Source of the DNA: Nannochloris sp. 'desiccata'
Lineage: Eukaryota; Chlorophyta; Trebouxiophyceae; Chlorellales; Chlorellaceae
Assembly: GCA_019044685.2 (NCBI GenBank)
Contig: JAGTXX020000001.1
Coordinates: forward strand, 744,001 to 808,000
Direction of reading: 5' to 3'
Length of the DNA stretch: 64,000 nt
Shown here: positions 42,779 through 53,341 of the stretch, one piece after another
Numbering within the stretch: position 1 is the first letter of the stretch
Layout of the letters: each line of letters starts with the position of its first letter
The notes under the pieces: generated by a model
Databases searched by the model: none
Seen by the model: only the letters and a program-made list of their open reading frames with translations
Told to the model about the DNA's origin: nothing
Position numbers and translations under genes: made by a program

Positions 42779-44947
42779 ATGCAGAGTTTGGTTGGGTTAA
42801 GTGGACCCAAAAATGCATTGAAACTAAATTCGAAAAACAATGCATTCTTTTCAAGTGCTCAAACTATACAACCTTCCTCTCGCCGTCACGGTTTTTCAAA
42901 ATCAATCCCATCGTGGCGCCATGCAATTAAAGCCAGTATTCAAGAAGCCCCTGCTCGGCCTACTTCTAGCACCAAAAAATCTGGATCAGGTCATTCTGCT
43001 CTATTACAAGGGCTTGGCGATGTAGGAGACGTCCCTCCTACATTAATGCCTTGGTTACTACGCCTCTCCCATGTCAGTTGCCGAATTGCTGGTGGCGACT
43101 CTGCTGCTGCCCTTCAGGACGCTGCCCGTGGTGTATTAACCTGGAAGGCTGCGTTAGAACGTGGTTTAGTACCCGATGACTCTACTTTAAATCAACTTAC
43201 CGCTGAAAAGGATAGTTTTGTTGCTGGATTAGACCCTCAATCCCTCGTATGGCCAGCAGAACCGCTACGAGCTGTCTTAATTCGCAGGCTCTCTACCCTC
43301 GGTGTCGCTCGGTTCGCTGCCAAGTATCCCGCCGTTCGCGATGCTTTACTCAAAGGTCTTATGGAAATTATTGTAAAGCATTATAAAGCGGTGTTGGGAG
43401 AGGTAGATGTTGAAGACAGAGCGGTTGATGGGGACGGTAATGTTTTTAAGACTGCAACGGAATTGATGGAGGAAGAAGCAGCACGCCGTGGAGTTGACGT
43501 AGCGGAAGTCGCAGGACGTCGTAACCCCAATGTAGTTCCCTCAGCAGGGGCTCAGCAAGCTTCTACCTCCACCACCACCACCACGGCTCAGCAGCAACAA
43601 AGAGAGCAAGAAGAGGCAGAAGCTGCTGCTTTACTAGCAGAAGAGCAAGCTACCTGGACTCCTGAACGCCGTACCGCTGAAGAATTGGTTTCCACTTTAG
43701 TTTCTCAATGGGAAAAGCCAATTGCTGCGTTGGATCGAGCAGGGAGAGCTTTCGATGGTCTCGAAGCGCTGCTGGGTGGCGGGATGTTCGAGCTTGGAGG
43801 GGGCATTTGGAATCGCCGTGGTTGGGCAGATATGGATAAATTACGTGAAAAGCTTGAAGATGTACGCGAATTACGTGATTTGGTACGATCTCTTGGTCGT
43901 GGAGGTGGCTGGGGTCCACTTCGCCGGGCTCCAGTCCAACGATTAGAAATGAAGGGGAGACCAGGGTTACTTAGAACAACTTTAGAGGCCCAGGAAACGC
44001 GTGGTTTAACTCGCAGTGATGATATTTCTCGGCTATTACCTTCAGAAGCTGCGATGCTTGCTCGTGGAAGGCAAGTGCGGCAAGCAAAATTACTTTTCTA
44101 TGCACGATTGGCTGAAAAGGGACTTTCTACCTACGAGCGCGATGGCTGGGGCGAGTTCCCCACGGACATCAATATAGAACGCAGAGAAATCCGTCCTACA
44201 GCTGATCGCGGCCCTATTTTACTATGCGTGGACACTTCCGGCTCAATGCGCGGCCCAAGAGAGACCGTGGCAAAGGCATTGGCTTTGGAATGTATGAGAG
44301 CAGCAAAAGCTCAAGAACGGGGGTGCTACGTTTTTGCCTTTGCGGGGCCACAGGAGGTCCGTGAATTGGAGCTTAATATGGATGCGAAGAGTGTGAATAA
44401 TTTATTAGATTTCTTGGAAAAGACATTCAACGGCGGTAGTGATTTTAACGCTCCCGTACAAAGGTGTCTAGACAGATTGACGGATGCTAAATGGGCGAAT
44501 TCAGATATCCTTCTGGTAAGTGACGGGGAATTACGTCAGCCTGGCGGTGACGTCATGCGAAAGCTCTCTGGTGCCAAAGATAAACTCGCATTACGTGTAC
44601 ACGGGTTAATCTTGGGATCTCCTGAAAAGAAAAGAGCAGATCCGGCGGTACTACGAGGATTGTGTAGCCATATCTTGCCTAAATCTGGTAAATTGGAAAC
44701 TTTGGTACATGAATTTGATTCGTGGCCGAGTGTGATGCAAGATAGAGGGATGAAATTTGATTGGGATGATGCAGTTGGTGATGCTGCTCGGAGAGAAGCT
44801 GGTTTAAGATTAGAGAAGCTGAGGAGCGCCGAGATGAAGAGACGAAGGTCGGTTGGGAAAGGGCCTGGTGCTGGAAGTGGAAGCAGCGGAAAGGCAGCGA
44901 AACAAGCTGTACGTATGCCTGGAAAAAATACAACTAGTTTTGAGTAG
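42779..44947 (+). CDS. ViaA/CoxE-like von Willebrand factor A protein, plastid-targeted
   Basis: One exon, 722 aa. The first 55 residues are Ser/Arg/Asn-rich, consistent with a transit peptide. A helical region with Arg/Ala/Leu repeats (FAAKYPAVRDALLKGL, DMDKLREKLEDVRELR) and then LLLGG- and Trp-rich parts precede the VWA domain. The MIDAS motif DTSGSM lies at about residues 485-490, with the second metal residues DFNAPVQ and SDGELRQ. Bacterial ViaA works with the MoxR AAA+ ATPase RavA as a chaperone for Fe-S and respiratory proteins, and plants and algae carry plastid homologues. No MoxR partner is in the window. The gene converges with PGLP. Confidence 0.82.
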   Translation: MQSLVGLSGPKNALKLNSKNNAFFSSAQTIQPSSRRHGFSKSIPSWRHAIKASIQEAPARPTSSTKKSGSGHSALLQGLGDVGDVPPTLMPWLLRLSHVSCRIAGGDSAAALQDAARGVLTWKAALERGLVPDDSTLNQLTAEKDSFVAGLDPQSLVWPAEPLRAVLIRRLSTLGVARFAAKYPAVRDALLKGLMEIIVKHYKAVLGEVDVEDRAVDGDGNVFKTATELMEEEAARRGVDVAEVAGRRNPNVVPSAGAQQASTSTTTTTAQQQQREQEEAEAAALLAEEQATWTPERRTAEELVSTLVSQWEKPIAALDRAGRAFDGLEALLGGGMFELGGGIWNRRGWADMDKLREKLEDVRELRDLVRSLGRGGGWGPLRRAPVQRLEMKGRPGLLRTTLEAQETRGLTRSDDISRLLPSEAAMLARGRQVRQAKLLFYARLAEKGLSTYERDGWGEFPTDINIERREIRPTADRGPILLCVDTSGSMRGPRETVAKALALECMRAAKAQERGCYVFAFAGPQEVRELELNMDAKSVNNLLDFLEKTFNGGSDFNAPVQRCLDRLTDAKWANSDILLVSDGELRQPGGDVMRKLSGAKDKLALRVHGLILGSPEKKRADPAVLRGLCSHILPKSGKLETLVHEFDSWPSVMQDRGMKFDWDDAVGDAARREAGLRLEKLRSAEMKRRRSVGKGPGAGSGSSGKAAKQAVRMPGKNTTSFE

Positions 44948-45254
44948 AAAACCTCGCTTGATAGGTACTTTTAAATGCATAACGTAAGAGTTTTAAAATT
45001 ATTTTTTTACAGTATCGAGATAGCGAGAACAGGAAGAAAGGATTTGGGATTTCTTTTTTTTAAACATTTTGCAATATGAAGACAGAAAAGGATGATGAAA
45101 TAGCCACACACAAAATAGGTCGATCATATTAAGAATTTACTTATAGAAAGGAAAAAGAATCTCTAAAAAAGAAGCTAAATTTAGTAGCTAGGAGGTAGTA
45201 TCATATGTACAGCGGGCGGGGAGAGGGGACTTCGGGAAAATTTTCAACCCCTCT
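44948..45254. other. Convergent 3' region
   Basis: AT-rich 3' flanks of the ViaA-like gene and PGLP. A TTTTTTTACAG run near 45002 may carry the PGLP poly(A) signal on the minus strand. Confidence 0.35.
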
Positions 45255-46610
45255 TTAAGCAGGCACATTGGCTGATTTCTTCACTTCCAACAATTCCGGC
45301 AATGCTTCCATATAAAAATCAGGATGTATGGTATTCTCAGGTGCCATCAACTGTTCCTCTGTGGTAACCCCCGACAACACAAGCGTCGTGGTAAGACCTC
45401 CATTCTTACCAAACATGATGTCTGTATCAAGACGATCGCCTACCATACAGATCTGATCTCTTCTTAAGTTGAACTTCTCAGCAATGTTACCGAGCATAAA
45501 GTCAGAAGGCTTACCGACAACGGTGGGCTCTCGTTTCGTTGAGCCACGGATAGCACCCACCATGGAGCCATTTCCAGCCCACTCTTGAGCGTCAGTTAAG
45601 TGAGTCACAGCATCCAAATTGGTAGCAAGGAATTGGCAGCCAGGGTTTTCACGGATACACAAGGTTGCGTATTGAATTTTATAGTAATTGATGTTGCGAT
45701 CGAATCCGACGACGACAGCAGCGACGTCATGATCATGTTCCAAAAACATTCCAGGAGTGAGCTCGACCTTCTTATCTGCATCAGCAGGGCCACCGATATG
45801 GTTGATCCCTTTCAAATCAAGCTCTTCTTCGATACCTACTTCACCGACAATGTAGACCTTCTTATCTTTAGGGAATTTTTCTGCTTCCAGGAACGCAGCG
45901 GCGGCGTACGACGAAGAATAAATCTCCTCTGCGGAGACGTTGAGTCCCAAAGAAGTGAACTTCTTAAGGTACCCAGCACGGGATTTCGTAGAATTGTTGG
46001 TCACGAAAATGAGCTGTTTGCCACGAGAACGGAGATAATCCAGAGTTTCAGGGACACCGGGGATGACTGAATCACCACGCCAGATGACACCATCGCAATC
46101 GAAGATGAAGCAATCTACTTTAGAGATTAAAGCAGATTTGTCATCCAAAGAAGCTTTGCGGGCTGTTTGGGAAAGTAGAGGGAGATGGGAACTATAGTTA
46201 GAAAATAATAGAGGAGCAAAAAAATAGTGAAACGACAGGGTCGTTGAAGGGAAATGAGCATGTCTACTATGCCAGATAGGGATCTGATCAAGTAACGAGC
46301 TGGACCGCTCGCACTAAGATAGACGTAGTCGACGTAACGATGTACATCAAGCCAAGATTCAGATAGAATGGCTGGGAATTGAGGTTGACCACTTACGCTG
46401 AGTAAATGGGGAGTTAACACCTGCTTGGGCAACGATAGTCATTCTGGCGCGAGAAGCCTTGCAATGCAATTGGGACTTTTGCTGAGGGGTAGATAAAGTC
46501 AGGAAAGGGGTCACAGGTACCCTTCTGCTGCTCTTGGAGCTCAGGCTAGCTCCTCCAGCTCCTGCGATCCGCTGTGCGCTACTGACAAGAGACTGAGTGA
46601 TTGCGGACAT
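45255..46610 (-). CDS. PGLP1: Phosphoglycolate phosphatase, plastid
   Basis: Two exons (46610-46397, 46162-45255) give 373 aa. The first exon encodes the transit peptide (MSAITQSLVSSAQRIAG ... KASRARMTIVAQAG), and the join reads FTQPRKASLDDKSALISK. HAD motifs: FDCDGVIWRG with nucleophile Asp 93 and Asp 95, the VTNNST motif II, KPSDFM and the GDRLDTDI motif III/IV. The cap-type and the GSMVGAIRGS stretch fit the PGLP/AUM family. The enzyme removes phosphate from 2-phosphoglycolate, the toxic by-product of Rubisco oxygenation, and starts photorespiration. The gene is divergent to LSM3 over about 300 bases. Confidence 0.95.
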
Positions 46611-46906
46611 TAAGGGCCACTCAACTCTTGGGATTTTGATGCTGAACGCAATGTGGAGTCTTTTGAGGAGAGCATAGTGTTTTATAGAGCACAATTCGCG
46701 TTTGTTTGACCTGCATTTTGAGAGGAAGAATGTTGGCTTGTTTTCCGGATATTTGGCTTGCATAGTCTGCCTGTTTCATTTGAATTGATTTAAAACAGTA
46801 TTTGGAATATTCAGTTTGATACAAGGGGGACGCAGAGCCTGTTGAAAAACATTTACTGTTTGATCACTTCAATCAAAAATTGTAATCCTTTTAGGTTTTA
46901 GCAGCT

Positions 46907-47356
46907 ATGGCAGAGGAAGACAACACAGTCAAAGAGCCTTTAGATCTTATCCGCCTTAGTTTAGATGAACGAATTTATCTCAAGCTCAAGGGTGATAGAG
47001 AACTCAGAGGAAAACTTCATGTAAGGCTGAAGAATAAGTTACCGCTCTCCCTGTTTCTTGTCACTCACCTCTGCTGTCAGGCGAGGATACATGTTCCACT
47101 TTACCTACCCCAAAGACCTCTCTACACAAATCTCTAACATATCACTAACCCGTCCCTCCTTTCTATTTGATCTCTATAGGCATATGACCAGCATTTAAAT
47201 ATGATCCTAGGCGATGTTGAAGAAACTGTCACTACCACTGAAGTAGATGAAGAAACTTTTGAAGAAATAATAAAAACTACAAAGAGGATGTTGCCTTATT
47301 TGTTTGTGCGCGGAGATGGAGTAATTCTTTTATCGCCTGCTAGCTTTAGAACTTAA
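46907..47356 (+). CDS. LSM3: LSM3, Sm-like protein
   Basis: Two exons (46907-47020, 47180-47356) give 96 aa, the usual size. The Sm1 motif runs [20 protein letters not shown] and RELRGKLH; after the intron comes [16 protein letters not shown], and Sm2 is [18 protein letters not shown]3 is part of the LSm1-7 and LSm2-8 rings used for mRNA decay and U6 snRNA binding. The intron splits Sm1 from the DQHLNM strand, after Gly-Lys-Leu-His. Confidence 0.95.
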
Positions 47357-47410
47357 AAATAAATGCATTCGAGATCCCGGTATTTTCTAGATGATAAATT
47401 ATAAAAATTC

Positions 47411-47415
47411 TGTAA
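47411..47415 (+). terminator. Candidate TGTAA poly(A) signal of LSM3
   Basis: TGTAA lies 55 bases past the LSM3 stop. Confidence 0.5.
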
Positions 47416-47482
47416 AACATTTTTGTAGCAAATTTTTGCAGAGGGGCAACGGGAAAATAAAAGGTAATCTAGGCAGTTCTAT

Positions 47483-48587
47483 TTAACTATTAATCATATA
47501 TGATGCTGTACTTGCTTCCTGAGTCACTTGAGACTCTTCCGGCGTTACTTGCTGCCTTTTAGGCTTTCTACTGCTTCCATGACCACCACCAGCAGTAACA
47601 ATAATCTCGCTCAAATCCTCATCTAATGAGGCTATACTGCTTCCCAAGGGGATATATTGTATAATACGTGCTTCATTTGTTAACGGCAGTTTCTTTCCAG
47701 CGCCTTTGACTGGTAATTCGTAGCCACGAGCTCTCAAAGCGGCTCGGCACTTTTCGGCCACAAACTTTGTTGCTGCATCGCCATGGGCTAGCAGCGTAGT
47801 CACCCAATCCGTCAGCGTACCTGGTGTAACTGTAGGTTTATCTCCTGCGGAGATTAAGCGGTTCTGCTGCTCAACTCCTACTCGAATTGCAGCTAGTCTG
47901 GAATTTCTAGCAGCTCTCCGAGCAGCGCCCAGCATCAAAACGTACACGTCGATGCATAAAACAGGCAACGCAAAGACTAGCATTATCAACCCAGTGAAAG
48001 CGAGAGTGAATCTAGTATACGATTGATTCACAGAGTCACAAACTTCTTCCCTAGGAGCTTTACACGCAGCACAAGCTCCATTCGCAGCCAGGTCTCCAGC
48101 TGAGCACGAGTCCGTCGCGGCACAGGGGCAAGCCACGGGATCACATCCTTGATAGCTTTGCTGAGCAATAATGCACTGTAATTCTAATATAAACCACCAA
48201 GCAGTGGAATACGCTGCTACTGCTGCTGTAAATAGTGCCCCGCTGACCAGGTGAATCAGAATCAAAATCGTACTACCGACCCCATGAGCTAGAAATCCGA
48301 TCAACCCGAGAAGAGCTGCCACAGCCCAGATTGTCCACGCTTGAGGACCTAATAAGTCGCTATTGTGGCGGTATACGTAATAGTAATCTACTGCTGGGAG
48401 TATGCATGTAAGGAGCGTTTGTACAACGCATAAGGCCAGACCCTGTGAGTGAGGAGAGGCGCGCGGGGGAGAGAGAAAATTATTTAGGGGTAGACTAGGT
48501 CTAGTTACAATGGTTTGGATTAAATGGGACCAGCAAGCTTAATACCCGGCTTACCACTTTGTGAAGTTTGCTTTCTGTGGCTGTCAT
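47483..48587 (-). CDS. Tetraspanin-like four-helix membrane protein
   Basis: Two exons (48587-48555, 48442-47483) give 330 aa. The first encodes MTATESKLHKV and the second starts GLALCVVQTLLTC. Four hydrophobic helices: LALCVVQTLLTCILPAVDYY, TIWAVAALLGLIGFLAHG, LILIHLVSGALFTAAVAAY and FTLAFTGLIMLVFALPVLC. Between helices 3 and 4 is a loop with eight Cys (CDPVACPCAATDSCSAGD ... CAACK), as in tetraspanin EC2 loops but without a clear CCG motif. The tail is about 165 residues and Lys/Arg/Gly-rich. It may be a tetraspanin relative or a lineage-specific family. Confidence 0.6.
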
Positions 48588-48994
48588 AGCTCTATATGTA
48601 AGTGTTCTGGTCTAGGTCGGTCAAGTCAAGAGAAGATGGCAAAGCCAAGATCACTGAATTATTTATTTCGCAATCTGTGTATAGATAGGCTGTAAGGAGT
48701 AATACTTTTGACTACAACATGTGTTATAGTAGTAGATAGGTAAGATTCTATTGTTTTATTGGGTTTCTATGACGCGAAAGCGAACCGACAGTCAAGTGGA
48801 GGTGGTTGAGGTCGCCGCCGGCGCTGCTGAAGAAAGCAAGGGCACTTGGCTAAAGGGGGTGAAGTCCTCTGCAGCTCTGCATACCGAATTCAGATTGTTT
48901 TAAGATTAGCATCCTGTTGCTTCCCTGCTCTTGTTGCTCTTGATTGATACCAACAATAATAATTAATTAATCTCTCAAAACAGTAAGGCATAAA
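48588..48994. other. Divergent region between tetraspan and V-ATPase d genes
   Basis: AT-rich with the small ORF at 48769-48903 lying upstream of the V-ATPase start. Confidence 0.4.
48769..48903 (+). CDS. Candidate 44-aa ORF (possible uORF of the V-ATPase d gene)
   Basis: The ORF MTRKRTDSQVEVVEVAAGAA ... TEFRLF ends 91 bases before the V-ATPase d start. Codons look protein-like and the frame is open from ATG to TAA. It may be a uORF or a separate small gene. Confidence 0.3.
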   Translation: MTRKRTDSQVEVVEVAAGAAEESKGTWLKGVKSSAALHTEFRLF

Positions 48995-50251
48995 ATGAGT
49001 TGGCTTAGCAGCACAGCGGAAATGTCGATGTTCAACGTCAAGTCTGGATTCCTAGGTACGTTATGCAGATACTAGTAGAGGAGACCCTGTGCTCTGGCTG
49101 TTGGCAGTTGCCCTTACAGCATGAATTCGTTGATTTTCTGCAGAGGCTGTTGTCCGCGGGTTCAAGCTTGGTTTGCTCACATCAGCTGATTACAACAATC
49201 TCTCACAATGCGAATCCTTGGACGATATCAAATTATATTTGGTAAGTCTGCTATTATTGCTGAATCCTTGATCTGGGAATCAGCGTTATTTTACTTTCAA
49301 CCAAAAAAAATTCCTTTCTAATCTTTCCTCTTTCTTCAGACCGGCACTGACTATGGTTCATACGTTGCCAACGAACCTTCCCCTCTCTACACCAACACCT
49401 TGGTAGAAGCCTGCACACGCAAGCTTGTAGATGATTGGAGCTACCTCCGAGAAAATGCAGGAGAACCTCTAGGCCGTTTTTTGGATTACTGCACGTATGG
49501 CCACATGATAGACAACGTGGTATTGATAGTGACAGGCACATTACATGAACGTGATGTCCAAGAATTACTGGAAAAGTGCCATCCACTGGGAGTGTTTGAA
49601 GCATTAGCTTCATTAGCTGTGGCACAAAACGTCAGAGACCTCTATCGATTAGTTCTTGTAGACACCCCCCTGGCCCCATATTTCTCAGCAGAGAACCTGT
49701 CTAGCGAAGATTTAGACGAAATGAACGTGGAAGTGCTACGAAATACCTTATATAAAGCGTATTTGGATGATTTTGCTAAGTTTTGTGCTTCTTTAGGGGG
49801 CACCACCGCTGACGCTATGGGCGAGGTACTGGCCTTTGAAGCCGATCGCCGTGCTTTGAATATTACACTCAATTCCATGGGAACGGAGCTCACACGTGAT
49901 GATAGACGGCGTTTATACTCTAACTTTGGATTACTCTACCCACATGGTCAAGCTGAATTGGCAGCTGCTGAAGATTTCGATGGAGTTAGAGCAGCAATGG
50001 AACGAGTCCCTGCTTATACTGCGTTATTTACTCGTCTTGGTGCTGGAGAAGCGCAGATTTTGGATAAGGTGTTGTATGAAGAGGAAGTCCGAAGATCGGT
50101 TTCTGCCTTTGATCAGCAATTCCATTTTGGTGTGTTTCATGCCTACATGTCTTTGAGAGAGCAAGAGATTCGAAATGTGATGTGGATTAGTGAATGTGTG
50201 GCACAAGATCAGAAGAACAGAATTATGGATGGAATAGTGATGATATTTTAA
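48995..50251 (+). CDS. VHA-d: V-type ATPase subunit d
   Basis: Three exons (48995-49055, 49144-49241, 49340-50251) give 356 aa. The first two introns lie in the first 53 codons. Family marks: [53 protein letters not shown], a Tyr/Phe/Glu-rich middle and the C-terminal [17 protein letters not shown]. Subunit d sits on the cytosolic face of the membrane c-ring and links it to the central stalk of the vacuolar proton pump. Length matches yeast Vma6 (345) and human (351). The gene is divergent to a tetraspan gene. Confidence 0.95.
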
Positions 50252-50735
50252 GAGAGTGGAGAAGGAAAATATAACTACGATTATAATATGAAAATAGTGA
50301 GAAAGGTATAGGCCTATTAGGGAGGGGGGCTTAAGGGTTTTTGTTGTTGGCGGATGTTGCTCTCTCGTCTTCTTCCCCTCCCCCCTTATTTTCTTCTTTG
50401 TATTTTAGATTTAGCAGACATAGCTGTATAATGCTTTTGTAAGAATAATGATCTAGTAATTGTTAAAGCCTCCCTCAGTCTTGAACTAACTAAATATCTA
50501 GGGAAATATGTAGACTGAGATTGTTACACCCGACAGAGAACAAAAAAAGTTTGTTTTTCTTTTTTAAAAAACAGCAGTTTCTCTTTCAGAACAAAGACAA
50601 ACAAACTCTTCGAACCAAGAAAACAATACTACGCTTCAATAGCATCATCATTTTCAACGGCAAAAAATGGCAAAATTAAGTGGTGAGGTGTTTGGTTCAG
50701 TGCAGTTTAGTTTTGAAGTCGACTAAATTGACAAC
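50252..50735. other. Convergent 3' region
   Basis: 3' flanks of V-ATPase d (plus) and plastocyanin (minus). TGTAA at 50438-50442 fits the V-ATPase poly(A) signal, and TTACA at 50524-50528 could serve plastocyanin on the minus strand. Confidence 0.4.
50438..50442 (+). terminator. Candidate TGTAA poly(A) signal of V-ATPase d
   Basis: TGTAA lies 187 bases past the stop, within a TTTTGTAAGAATAATG context. Confidence 0.45.
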
Positions 50736-51500
50736 TTAGTTGACAACAACCTTACCGACCATACCGGCACCCTGATGGGGCTCGCAGTAGTAACCGTAGG
50801 TTCCGGCAACATCGAACTTGGCAGTGTGGGTCTCACCGGGGGCATTCAAGTAGTCCTCGTGACCGAGGGACTCAGCATTGACGCCAGCGGGAACAGCGTC
50901 TGTAAAAAGTAGGAAGATAATAGAAGTTATTATTAGGGGTTAGCAAATACCACAGTTCTCACGAGAGGGCATGATTCAGATTTTAAGTTCCGCAGGTGAA
51001 ATTCTATACAGCAATTTGATAAAATTCCATCAGATCAATCAGGATAATTCACCTTCATCGAAGACGATGTTGTGGGGGAAACCGGCGTTGTTAGTCCAGG
51101 TAACGGAGTCACCCTTGGAGATGGTAATAGTGTCAGGGTCGAAGACCAAGGCACCTGCAGGGAAGATAAATAATAATATAATCAGCAAGAGAGAATAAAA
51201 TGGTCAGAGATCACCGATCATACGTATTCTTGTGAACAATCACAGATCTCAGTAGCTGTCGACACACTCGGTATAATTGGCTTGATATATCAGCAATAAA
51301 GACTCACCGCTGTCAGCACCGAGCTTGACATTAGCAGCGAATGCAGCACCAGTCAAGGCAAGGGAAGCGATACCAACACCGAATCCAGCGGCAACCTTCT
51401 TGGCATCGAAAGCCATGCAGACGACAGGGGAGGTGGCACGGGCACGCACGGCAGAGCGCGCCTGGGTGGCGAAAGTAGCCTTCATGTTGATAGCCTGCAT
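50736..51500 (-). CDS. PETE: Plastocyanin precursor
   Basis: Three exons (51500-51308, 51154-51053, 50899-50736) give 152 aa. Residues 1-55 form a two-part transit peptide: a stromal part rich in Arg, Ala and Thr, then a hydrophobic thylakoid part ending in AAFA. Mature protein starts [10 protein letters not shown] (97 aa). Copper ligands in mature numbering: His 37 (GFPHN), Cys 82, His 85 (YCEPHQG) and Met 90 (GAGM). Plastocyanin carries electrons from cytochrome b6f to photosystem I. The mature form has the two-residue gap of algal plastocyanins and the [11 protein letters not shown] block. ATG at 51482 (MKATF) could also be the start. Confidence 0.97.
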
Positions 51501-51933
51501 CTTTTCGAGTGACGAGAGAGTTCCGAGATGAGAAATAATATATATTTAGAATGTTAAGAGAAGCTGAGAGCGAGCGATCATCAATGCAAACTGCTATGCT
51601 ACGAATTGCCTGGATGAACGAGATTTTTCTCAGAGCGCCCTGGGTCGAACTACTAGTTCCACTACCCTCCATCCAATTTTGATTTTGCTTCTTGACGATC
51701 CCTTAAGTCACCCCCTTGGGGTCCTTTTATTTTATTTTATTTTTTGCTCTGATACTTACTTAAGCGGTGTGTGCTTCTATACATCCATTAAACAAAATCA
51801 AATCTAAGTATCTATTCATATTTGAAGCCAGGAGAGGGGGCACCAGGCTTCTCAAAACAAAAGCCATTCTATTTACATATCTTCACCAACCTCCCGCTTC
51901 CCCTTAAAGCTCAAGAAACCCTTCAGCAACTTA
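51501..51933. other. Plastocyanin promoter and TTC1 3' flank
   Basis: A TTTTATTTTATTTTATTTTT run lies near 51725-51745. A TTACA at 51872-51876 may be the TTC1 poly(A) signal on the minus strand. No ORF with family support. Confidence 0.35.
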
Positions 51934-52983
51934 TTATTGTTGAAATTTAATCGAGTAGGATCCAGTATTCGGATCCTGTTCCGTCTTAAAGTTATCCAAA
52001 CTCATACCAAACTTCCCTAGCAAACTATTCCCTAAATCTTTTAATTTTCCAATCATCTCATCTTTTACTTCTTCTCGTTTCTTCTCCGCTAAAGGCTCAA
52101 TACGTTTCTGTGCTGCTGTTGCAGCTGTATTCTTTGGATCTAGATCTACCACCTTTTTCAAATCCATTAAGGCAGCTTCATAATCGGACATAGCTTCAAA
52201 CGCACTGGCCCTACGAAGTAAAGCTTTAGTGTACTCGGGATGTAATTCGATTGCCGCTGAACAGTCGATGGCTGCCTCTGAATATTCTTCTAAACGCATG
52301 TGGCACGCGGCACGATTGGCGAAATAGACAGCGCGTTGAAGCGGGGCTGTCATGGGGGCCTCCTCCAAAGCCTCAGAGTATTTAGCCTGAGATGAGAACG
52401 AAAAAAAAGATGAGGAGGAGGTAGAAGAACTTTGGGATGGAGACAAGTTTTCTGATTGCGTTGTAAAAAAAATAAGAAACATTATGGTTTTCTAACTCAC
52501 AATGGCTTGTTCCATGTCTCCTTCGGCAAATGCCGTGTTTCCTTCAGCTTTTAAAGCGTCTGCACGCGCTAGTTGCTCCTGCAAATGGTGTAAAATAGTA
52601 TATTAAGAAGGTTTTTGGGACAGGACGGAAAATGGCACCGACAACGGGGAAGCTCATTAATTCTCATATTCTCTCATTGATTTATAACAATTCCACGCTT
52701 AGGGCAACTTCAACATATGCAAACATTTTTAATCTACCAAATAATCTTGCAAAAATCTCTCTATTCTTACCGCAAAGACTTCAGGATCAACGGCTTCCTC
52801 TTCAGCAACATTTTGATCATCTTCTAGATTGTCACCACCGTCGCCACTACTCTCGTTATTCACTTCCACCCAACTTCCATCGTCATTAATATCGTCAGAC
52901 ACGGCATGAGCAGCTTCCGGGTTGGCACATTCTTCAACATTCTCTTTTTTTTGTTTCTTCATTTTCTGCCAATTGATGTTCAT
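51934..52983 (-). CDS. TTC1: TTC1-like TPR protein
   Basis: Three exons (52983-52771, 52578-52501, 52386-51934) give 247 aa. The N-terminus is acidic (EVNNESSGDGGDNLEDDQN). Then come three TPR units: ALKAEGNTAFAEGDMEQAI, AVYFANRAACHMRLEEYSEA and ALLRRASAFEAMSDYEAALM, with a C-terminal helix (EEVKDEMIGKLKDLGNSLLGKFGMS). The GNTAF and KDEMIGKLKDLGN ending are shared with animal TTC1, an Hsp90/Hsp70-binding adaptor. The two introns split the first TPR. Confidence 0.85.
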
Positions 52984-53341
52984 GTTGATCTGTGACGTCT
53001 TCTATGATAACAACCATCTTTTTTAGCGCTTTTAAGGTAGTTTTACTACCTTTGTAAATGAATATATAGTTGGATAGAAGAAGAATAGTCTGACTGAACC
53101 AAAATGTTGCACCTTTTCAGATCACTTTCTGAACTCAATTGGCTGTACACTCTTAAGGTACAATCGAGTGTAAATTTGCCCCTATTTTAAAGTCGGGATT
53201 GTCGCACATTGTGCATTATGCATGTATATTAATAGTCGAAAGAGGTGTAAGCAGTGATCAGTGAGCATCTTTCTCTGAAATCGACACCTGCCCTCATCAC
53301 AATAAAAGCTGTTGTAGTTACGGCCTTCTGTTACCTGCGTA
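52984..53341. other. Divergent promoter of TTC1 and the R3H gene
   Basis: AT-rich; no ORF. Confidence 0.35.
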
